This document shows, piece by piece, positions 26,088 to 32,443 of a DNA stretch of 64,000 bases. Location of the stretch: contig NZ_CP049906.1 of assembly GCF_011305535.1 (NCBI RefSeq), positions 558,001 to 622,000 of the forward strand, given 5' to 3'. Numbering within the stretch: the first letter of the stretch is position 1; each line of letters begins with the position of its first letter. This stretch comes from Diaphorobacter sp. HDW4B (GTDB taxonomy: Bacteria > Pseudomonadota > Gammaproteobacteria > Burkholderiales > Burkholderiaceae_C). The notes beneath the pieces were generated by a model. It had not been told where the DNA came from. It searched no databases and saw only the letters and a list, made by a program, of their open reading frames with translations. The translations under genes and the position numbers were made by a program.

Positions 26088-27092
26088 TCAACTGGGCTTG
26101 ATGTCGTATTTTTTGACCAGAGCGCCCCAGCGGCTGGTTTCTGTTTTCATCCAGTCGGAGATCTGTTGGCGACTCATGGTGGTGGGCTCGGATCCGAGTT
26201 CGATCAGTTTGGCGCGGACTTCGGGGCGTTGGACGATGCGCTGGATTTCGGCGGCGAGTTTGTCGAGGATGGCAGGTGGCGTGCCTGCAGGGGCCAGCAA
26301 GCCTTGCCAGGAACCGGTCACGAAATCGGGGATCTGGGACGCGACCGTTGGCACACCGGGCGTGGCGGAAAACGGCTTGGCGCTGGTCACGGCGATGGCC
26401 TTGATCTTGCCTGCCTGCACCAGTGTGTTGGTGGCCAGCACGCTCGCCATGGCCGAGTCGATCTGACCGCCTGCCAGATCGGCCATGGCCTGCGCACCAC
26501 CCTTGTAGCCGATCACGTTGAACTCGAAGCCCTTGCTTTCAGCCAACTGGATGCCTGCCAATTGGCTGATGGAAGCCAGCGTCGTGCCGAAGCTCAGCGG
26601 CTTCCCGGATTTCTTGGCGAACGCTGCCAGTTCATCCAGATTCTTGGCTGGCAGGTCGCTGCGAACGACCAGCAGATGTGGCGAGTACGCAGGAATGGAG
26701 ATCGGGGCCAGATCCTTCATGGGATCGTAGTTGAGCGGCATGACGCTGGGGCCGATGGTGAGATTGCTCATGTCGAGCAGCAGCAGGTTGTAGCCATCGG
26801 GTGCCGATTTGGCGACGAAGGACGCACCGATCTGGCTGTTGCCTCCGGCCTTGTTTTCGACCACCACGGGCTGTTTGAACGCATCGCCCAGCTCCTTGGC
26901 CAGCAGTCGCGCCAAGATGTCCGACGTGCCTCCTGCCGGATTGGGCACGGTGATGCGAATCATCTTTTCTGGGTATTTGGTGGCCTGTGCCTGCGCGCCC
27001 GTTGCGGCACAGGCCAATGCCAGCAGGCCGCCCAGCGCGATGACTCGGCGCTGCAATGGAGTCGATTGGGGTGAAAATTTCAAAGATGGCAT
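26088..27092 (-). CDS. Bug-family TTT solute receptor
   Basis: 334 residues, signal MPSLKFSPQSTPLQRRVIALGG followed by a hydrophobic stretch ending in GAQAQA. Start at 27092 with GGAGACC close upstream. Family blocks: KYPEKMIRITVPNPAGGTSD, where the usual PPGG is NPAGG, and VIGYKGGAQAMADLAGGQID. It is last gene of a leftward unit with a 2-hydroxyacid dehydrogenase and an uncharacterised mandelate-racemase-family enzyme, and probably binds the acid that those enzymes process. Confidence 0.92.
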   Translation of the reverse strand: MPSLKFSPQSTPLQRRVIALGGLLALACAATGAQAQATKYPEKMIRITVPNPAGGTSDILARLLAKELGDAFKQPVVVENKAGGNSQIGASFVAKSAPDGYNLLLLDMSNLTIGPSVMPLNYDPMKDLAPISIPAYSPHLLVVRSDLPAKNLDELAAFAKKSGKPLSFGTTLASISQLAGIQLAESKGFEFNVIGYKGGAQAMADLAGGQIDSAMASVLATNTLVQAGKIKAIAVTSAKPFSATPGVPTVASQIPDFVTGSWQGLLAPAGTPPAILDKLAAEIQRIVQRPEVRAKLIELGSEPTTMSRQQISDWMKTETSRWGALVKKYDIKPS

Positions 27093-27191
27093 GGTGGTCT
27101 CCGGTTTCTTCAGGTAAAGCCGGGGCCAGCCTCTGCGGTTTCAGGGACTCGCAGAGGTTTGACTCCAAGCAGAAAAGTGCGTCGCCCGTTG

Positions 27192-28142
27192 CTAGAGCAC
27201 GCCGTGAATCTGGTTTTCCAGTGGCTCGCCGCGTTGCAGGCGTTGGATGTTGTTGGCCATGAACGCGTACCGGCGCTCCAGCAGGACTGGGGTGATGGCA
27301 GAGATGTGCGGAGTGGCGCGCACATTGGGCAGCGCGTGCAGTGGATAACGCGACGGCGGCACGGGCTCCCCCGGTTGGGGGTACTGGTACCAGACATCGA
27401 GCACCGCCCTGCCCGGCCGACCTTGCTGCAGCGCCTCGTACAAGGCCTGCTCGTCGATCACTTCTGCACGTGCGACGTTCACGAGCAAAGATTGCTCCGA
27501 CATCAGCGAGAGCTGCCGCGCGCCGATCAGCCCACGGGTGCCGTCGTCGAGCGGACAGCACACCACCAAAGCGTTCACGCGCGGCAGGATGTCATCCAAC
27601 TGCGAGACGGGCAGGTATTCTTCGGCGAGGTCACCGGGCCGGCCGCTGCGGGTGATGGCGATCACGCGCATGCCGCAGGCCCGCGCACGCTGGGCAATCT
27701 CTTGTCCGATGCGCCCAAAGCCCAATACCGCCACGGTCTTGCCGAAGGCCTCGTCGTGTGAAGGCCGCGCTGCGTAGGCCTGCGCCCATGCCTGGGCATC
27801 CAGCACCGCCGGGTACTTCCACAACTGCAGTTGGTGTTCCAGCAAGGCGTGCAATGTGAATTCGGCGATCGGCACTTCGTGTCCGTACACGTTGCACACG
27901 GCGGTAGCTTGAGGCACGGATGCCAACGCAATCTGTTCCCAGCCCGCACCGGGCACATGCACCAGCCGACAGCGCAGCCGCTCGGCCTCGCTCGCACCGA
28001 TCTTGTTGCCGATGACCACATCGGCCACGATGTCGCCACTGGCGGAAAAGCCGTCCAGCGCCTGGACTTCGTGTTCGGGGCCGAGCAGCGCCCGCAAACG
28101 CGGGGCATTCGGCGCGTGCAATCCAACGATCTTGATGAGCAT
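27192..28142 (-). CDS. 2-hydroxyacid dehydrogenase family protein, atypical active site
   Basis: 316 residues; start is the ATG at 28142 (MLIKIVGLHAPN), not the upstream TTG at 28148. The NAD fold is VAVLGFGRIGQEIAQRARACGM, the catalytic Arg is in LVNVARAEVIDEQ and the His in TPHISAITPV. The Glu of the usual Arg-Glu-His triad is not at its expected place: where most members read DVFE, this one reads LDVWYQYPQPGEP. The same variation is found in a subgroup of these enzymes, so the protein is likely active but with different chemistry or specificity. It lies 14 bases after the mandelate-racemase-family gene. Confidence 0.82.
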   Translation of the reverse strand: MLIKIVGLHAPNAPRLRALLGPEHEVQALDGFSASGDIVADVVIGNKIGASEAERLRCRLVHVPGAGWEQIALASVPQATAVCNVYGHEVPIAEFTLHALLEHQLQLWKYPAVLDAQAWAQAYAARPSHDEAFGKTVAVLGFGRIGQEIAQRARACGMRVIAITRSGRPGDLAEEYLPVSQLDDILPRVNALVVCCPLDDGTRGLIGARQLSLMSEQSLLVNVARAEVIDEQALYEALQQGRPGRAVLDVWYQYPQPGEPVPPSRYPLHALPNVRATPHISAITPVLLERRYAFMANNIQRLQRGEPLENQIHGVL

Positions 28143-28162
28143 GTTCAAAGTCCAGTGTGGTG

Positions 28163-29359
28163 TCAGCGGCTTTCGCGCACGATGATTCCGGGCTGCTGCT
28201 TGAAGTCTTCTTTCAAGCGGGCGCCAAGGCCCGCCTTGGTCGGTGGCAAGGCCATGCCGCGTTCGATCACGGGCAGTTCGGTGAGGATGTCGCGGTACCA
28301 GGTGGCCAAGGTGGCTCGCACCACTTCCTGATAGATGGCGGTCGGTGCATGCAGGGCCATGTGCAAACCGGCCATCAAGGTCACGGGACCTGTGCAGTCA
28401 TGCGGGGCGAGCGGACGGTTGTAGGCTTGGGCAAGTGCGGCAATCTTTCGGCCTTCGGTGAAGCCACCGCACCAGGCCAAGTCCAGCATCACGACATCGA
28501 GCGCATCCTGCGCCAGCAGATCGCGGAAGGGCCGCAGGCCTCCAAGCGTCTCGCTGCCGCAGATCGGCACGCGCGTGCGGCGGCGCAGATCGGCCAAGCC
28601 TGCCGGATCGTCCATCTTGCAGAGGGGATCTTCCACCCAGAAAACGTTGAACTCCTCCAGCGCCTGACAGATGCGCAGTGCCGAGTGGCCGCCGAACAGG
28701 CTGTGCAGTTCGCACATCACCTCGATCTTGTTGCCCACGGCTTCGCGGATCTGCCGGAAGGGCTCCAGGCCCTTGTCGAGATCGGCCAGACCGATGAGCT
28801 GGCCATTGCTTGCTGGCGCGTAGATGTCGAACGGCCAGATCTTCATGGCCTTGTAGCCTTCGTCCAGCAGGCTGCGAGCGAGCGCTCCGGCATCGCGCAT
28901 GAAGGCGACCTGATCGTCATAGGGGCCAGCGGACTCGTCGCCTGCCTGAATGTCGCGGCGCTGGCCACCCGTGTTGAAGGAGTAACCAGCACAGGTGTTG
29001 TAGACCGGAACGCTGGGACGTGCGCCTCCGCCCAGCGCCTGGTAGATGGGCACGCCCTGCCGCTGGCCCGCCAGATCCCACAGCGCTATGTCCACGGCAC
29101 TGGCTGCCCTGACCTCCACCCCCGAGCTGTTGTAGCCGACATAGGGGGTGAGCAGATGGCGCGAGATGCCCTCCATGTGCCGGGCGTCGCGTCCGATCAG
29201 CCATGGGGCCAGTTCACCATGCAGACAAGCGTCGACGGACACAGCGCCTCGAAAGGTCTCGCCGAGTCCCACGAGTCCATCATCGGTTTCGATCTCCAGC
29301 CAGATCAGGCTCGGGCGATCGGGCAATCGATAGGTGCGCAGACAGCGAATGGTTGACAT
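28163..29359 (-). CDS. Mandelate racemase/muconate lactonizing family enzyme, uncharacterised acid-sugar dehydratase
   Basis: 398 residues. Enolase-superfamily barrel with a Lys region YKAMKIWPFD in place of the usual KxK, metal ligands in EVMCELHS (Glu with a nearby His), WVEDPL and GSETLGG, and the C-terminal catalytic region LAPHDCTGPV. The E-x-H arrangement resembles acid-sugar dehydratases rather than racemases or cycloisomerases. The substrate cannot be assigned. It forms a leftward unit with a hydroxyacid dehydrogenase and a Bug receptor, divergent from a GntR regulator at 29483. Confidence 0.85.
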   Translation of the reverse strand: MSTIRCLRTYRLPDRPSLIWLEIETDDGLVGLGETFRGAVSVDACLHGELAPWLIGRDARHMEGISRHLLTPYVGYNSSGVEVRAASAVDIALWDLAGQRQGVPIYQALGGGARPSVPVYNTCAGYSFNTGGQRRDIQAGDESAGPYDDQVAFMRDAGALARSLLDEGYKAMKIWPFDIYAPASNGQLIGLADLDKGLEPFRQIREAVGNKIEVMCELHSLFGGHSALRICQALEEFNVFWVEDPLCKMDDPAGLADLRRRTRVPICGSETLGGLRPFRDLLAQDALDVVMLDLAWCGGFTEGRKIAALAQAYNRPLAPHDCTGPVTLMAGLHMALHAPTAIYQEVVRATLATWYRDILTELPVIERGMALPPTKAGLGARLKEDFKQQPGIIVRESR

Positions 29360-29423
29360 GATTTACAGCTTTTTATATCTTTGAGAAATCGACGACTTCT
29401 TTGCAGAAATTGTGATTTCATCG

Positions 29424-29438
29424 ATTGATCATGTCAAT
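29424..29438. promoter_or_regulatory. Inverted repeat ATTGA-N5-TCAAT, candidate GntR operator
   Basis: Perfect 5-base arms in the 123-base gap between the divergent enolase-superfamily gene and the GntR gene, in an AT-rich stretch. Position and symmetry fit a regulator site; not otherwise supported. Confidence 0.4.
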
Positions 29439-29482
29439 TGCTGTTCGACTGTCGATATCCCTGTAAAAATCTGTCATACCTC

Positions 29483-30196
29483 ATGCCAACCACTGATACC
29501 GACGAACTCTCCCGAGAGAGCCACCTGTTGAGCGACAAGGTCTATGGCGAGTTGCTGCGTCTGCTTGGTTCACCCGGTTTCGAAGCGTCTGCCCGACTGC
29601 CGGGTGAAACCGCACTCGCTCAGCGTCTGGGCGTTTCACGTCCGGTGCTGCGCCAAGCGTTGGCGCGACTGCGCAGCGAGGGGCGCATCACCACGCAAAA
29701 GGGCTCGGGCAACTATGTGGCGCAAGTGCAGCGCGAGGTGACGGCTTCGCACTTCGGAACGCTCAGCAACATCCCGGACATCCGGGCGTTTCTGGACTTC
29801 CGCTGCTGCATCGAGGGCGAAGCTGCGGCACGGGCTGCACGCACGCGCACCTCAGAACAACTGGGCCACATTCAAAAATGCCAGCAGTTGTTTGAGACAG
29901 CGTTGGTCAACGGCGAAGATGCCATCGAAGAAGACATTGCGTTCCACCAAGCGGTGGCGCTGGCGTGCGGCAACCGGTTTTTCGACATGACGATGTCTGC
30001 GCTGGCGCATCAGACCCGCTTCAGCATTGGCCTTGTGCGCAGTCTGGCGGGTCGCCCGCAAGGTGAACGTCTGGCGGATGTGTGCCGGGAACATGCCGCG
30101 ATCACCGACGCCATCGAGCGACAGGACGCAGCAGCCGCAGCCGACGCCATGCGCCAGCATTTGCAGGGCGGCATCCTCAGGCTGTTTGGTCAATGA
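29483..30196 (+). CDS. GntR-family (FadR subfamily) transcriptional regulator
   Basis: About 237 residues from the ATG at 29483; the frame is open to 29438, but that ATG overlaps the palindromic candidate operator. The winged helix is VYGELLRLLGSPGFEASARL...LGVSRPVLRQALARLRSEG and the C-terminal FCD domain has EEDIAFHQAVALACGNRFF and CREHAAITDAIERQD. It is divergent from the uncharacterised mandelate-racemase-family operon, which it probably represses until an acid-sugar inducer binds. Confidence 0.9.
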   Translation: MPTTDTDELSRESHLLSDKVYGELLRLLGSPGFEASARLPGETALAQRLGVSRPVLRQALARLRSEGRITTQKGSGNYVAQVQREVTASHFGTLSNIPDIRAFLDFRCCIEGEAAARAARTRTSEQLGHIQKCQQLFETALVNGEDAIEEDIAFHQAVALACGNRFFDMTMSALAHQTRFSIGLVRSLAGRPQGERLADVCREHAAITDAIERQDAAAAADAMRQHLQGGILRLFGQ

Positions 30197-30208
30197 GCCA
30201 GTCGCGAC

Positions 30209-31312
30209 TCAGGAATCCACGCGCCAGCGGTGGGCCTCTTCGGACAAGCTGAAGCCAAGGCCCGGGCGCTGCGGCAGCAACATGTGCCCGTTCTTGATTT
30301 CCAGACGCTCGTTGAAGGCAGGCTCCAGCCATTCGATGTGCTCCACCCAGGCCTCGTGCGGGTAGGCACAACCCATGTGAATGTGGATTTCCATCACGAA
30401 ATGCGGTGCGAGCTTCAGGCGATGAAGATCGGCACTGTTGGCAATCTTGAGGAACGGAGTGATCCCGCCCACCCGCGGCACATCGGGTTGCAGGAAGGTC
30501 GCCGAGCGATGCTCGATCAGCTGACTGCACTCGGCCACGCTGCTCAGCATCTCGCCTGTGGCAATGGGCGTATCGAGTCTCGCCGTCAATTGCGCGTGGC
30601 CCTGATAGTCGTAGGCGTTGAGTGGCTCCTCCAGCCAGACGAGGTTGAATTCTTCGAGTCGCCTGCCCGCACGCAAGGCGGTGGTCAGATCCCATTGCTG
30701 ATTGGCGTCCACCATCATCGGCACGTCGTCGCCCACATGCTTGCGTACTGCCGCAACGCGCTCCATGTCTTTGTTCAGATCCGGCTGCCCCACCTTGAGC
30801 TTGATGCCACCCAGACCACGCGCCAGCGACTGATCGACGTTGGCCAGCACCTCGGACGTGCTGGCCGACAAATATCCACCCGAGGTGTTGTAGCAAGGCA
30901 CGCTGTTGCGATAGGCCCCGAGCAGCTTGCCGATCGACACATTGGCTGACTTGGCCTTCAGATCCCAGAGCGCCACATCGAAGGCCGCGATGCTCTGCAC
31001 GGACACACCGGTTCGAGACACCGAAGCACCCAGCCAGGCGAGTTTTTCCCACAGTCGGCCAATGTCGTTGGGGTCCTCTCCGATCAGCGCGCCGGACAAC
31101 TCCCTCGCATGGGCCAGCAGCGCCGCACCCCCTGCCCTGAGCGAATAACTGAAGCCGAAACCCCGGGCCCCGTTCACCGTCTCGATGGTCGCAGTGAGCA
31201 TGTCCACCGCTTCCAGCGGCTTTTGACGCCCTGTGAGGACCTTGGCATCGCTCAGCGGTTTTTTGAGCGGAATTTTGTAGAGCGCGACCTCGACGGTCTT
31301 GATGGGATCCAT
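30209..31312 (-). CDS. L-talarate/galactarate dehydratase-like enolase-superfamily enzyme
   Basis: 367 residues; start at 31312 (MDPIKTVEVALYKIPLKKPL) preferred to an upstream in-frame ATG. The N-terminal SDAKVLTGRQKPLEAVDM and GFSYSLRAGG, the KxK pair in GGIKLKVGQPD, metal ligands in MMVDANQQW, VWLEEPLNAYDYQGH and IATGEML, and the catalytic His in LAPHFVMEIHIH match the TalrD/GalrD group. Members dehydrate meso-galactarate and L-talarate, giving a second possible galactarate entry beside garD. It is divergent from a GntR regulator. The stop is only 12 bases from the convergent stop of the other GntR gene. Confidence 0.85.
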   Translation of the reverse strand: MDPIKTVEVALYKIPLKKPLSDAKVLTGRQKPLEAVDMLTATIETVNGARGFGFSYSLRAGGAALLAHARELSGALIGEDPNDIGRLWEKLAWLGASVSRTGVSVQSIAAFDVALWDLKAKSANVSIGKLLGAYRNSVPCYNTSGGYLSASTSEVLANVDQSLARGLGGIKLKVGQPDLNKDMERVAAVRKHVGDDVPMMVDANQQWDLTTALRAGRRLEEFNLVWLEEPLNAYDYQGHAQLTARLDTPIATGEMLSSVAECSQLIEHRSATFLQPDVPRVGGITPFLKIANSADLHRLKLAPHFVMEIHIHMGCAYPHEAWVEHIEWLEPAFNERLEIKNGHMLLPQRPGLGFSLSEEAHRWRVDS

Positions 31313-31437
31313 GGGGCTGTCCTGGTTGGAGAGGAAGGAAACAAGGAAAGAAAGGGCCGTCATGTCATCGGACCGACAGCAACTTGATGCCCATTTTGAG
31401 GTGCCATTTCCCCATTGTCAATATCGTGCATGATCTT

Positions 31438-31447
31438 TGATGCATCA
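31438..31447. promoter_or_regulatory. Palindrome TGATGCATCA, candidate GntR operator
   Basis: Perfect 10-base palindrome in the 206-base divergent promoter, within a local cluster of TGATGC/GCATGATC-like half-sites. It lies upstream of both the TalrD/GalrD-like gene and the GntR gene that starts at 31519. Confidence 0.4.
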
Positions 31448-31518
31448 TGATTGATGCTTGAATGAACTACCGGAGAGGCGCGATAATCGTGCCACTTGAT
31501 CTCTGAACAGAACGAAAC

Positions 31519-32226
31519 ATGTCCTCGAAAACGCCCGCTGCAGGTAGCCTGAGACTCGCCAAGACATCGTTGGCCGAGCTGGCTTATGAAGAATTGAAGC
31601 GCCGGATCTTTGATCAGCAGTTGAGTCCCGGGGCTCGCCTGAACATCGATGCCCTGTCCCGCGAATGCGGCGTCAGCAGCTCACCCTTGCGCGAAGCGCT
31701 GGTCAGGCTCCAATCGGAAGGCCTCGTGGTGTTCGAAACCAACTTCGGGTTTTATGTGGCTCCCGCGCCGGACCAGGAACAGATGGCGCACCTGCTCGAA
31801 TACCGCCAGGTTCTGGAAGTCTTCGGCGCGCGAGCCGGGGCTGTACGAATCAATGACGACACCCTGACCATCATGCGCAAGGCCACAGAGGCCATGGCCA
31901 ACATGCGCGCCAAGGGCGTGAGCTACAAGCAGTACCGCGCCTATTTCGAGCACGAACAAAGCTTTCACCAGGCGATCGTGGACAGCGCGGCCAATCCCGT
32001 CATCTCCACGGCCTATCGGGAGCTTCACCTGGTGCTGCTGGTCGCCCGCCTGTCCGTCATCCCGGACAGCAACAACATCGGCTCGGACGCTGCCGTGGAC
32101 GAACACCGGGCCATTCTGGACGCCTTCGAGAAGCGTGATCCCGACGCCGCCGAGGCTGCGGTGCTCAGACATATCCAGGCAGCACAGGAGCGCATGAGAT
32201 CCATGCTGGGGGCAGCAAGTGCATAG
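31519..32226 (+). CDS. GntR-family (FCD) transcriptional regulator
   Basis: 235 residues. The N-terminal winged helix is AYEELKRRIFDQQLSPGARLNI followed by CGVSSSPLREALVRLQSEGLV; the FCD domain has YFEHEQSFHQAIVDSAANP and DEHRAILDAFEKRD with the usual His/Asp metal ligands. It is divergent from the talarate/galactarate dehydratase-like gene and most likely its regulator. About 80 bases after its stop begins a decayed vapC fragment. Confidence 0.9.
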   Translation: MSSKTPAAGSLRLAKTSLAELAYEELKRRIFDQQLSPGARLNIDALSRECGVSSSPLREALVRLQSEGLVVFETNFGFYVAPAPDQEQMAHLLEYRQVLEVFGARAGAVRINDDTLTIMRKATEAMANMRAKGVSYKQYRAYFEHEQSFHQAIVDSAANPVISTAYRELHLVLLVARLSVIPDSNNIGSDAAVDEHRAILDAFEKRDPDAAEAAVLRHIQAAQERMRSMLGAASA

Positions 32227-32310
32227 CTGTTGTTGAGAAGCGGTGAGCGATGTGATTCGCCCACCGCGAGTCCTCCAGCGATGCTGCGGGGACTTTGATG
32301 GGCTCCTGTG

Positions 32311-32406
32311 CACGATGCTGCCGTGGTCACGCGCAACATCACGCACCTCGAGGCTTCAAGTGCCCGACTGGTCAACCTCTGGGAATTTCTCCCTGAGCAA
32401 CCTTGA
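32311..32406 (+). pseudogene. vapC: C-terminal fragment of a VapC-like PIN toxin gene
   Basis: The + strand reads HDAAVVTRNITHLEASSARL then VNLWEFLPEQP and a stop at 32404-32406. This is the end of the PIN fold (VVTRN-x-x-x-F/L-x-x-x-x-x-x-VNPW), including the Asn/Asp metal-site region. No toxin N-terminus or antitoxin is present upstream, since the GntR gene ends at 32226. It is a decayed toxin remnant, different in sequence from the intact VapC at 4092-4517. Confidence 0.6.
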
Positions 32407-32443
32407 CAGGTCGAGACGAAATGCAGGAATGAAGCTGCAGCAT

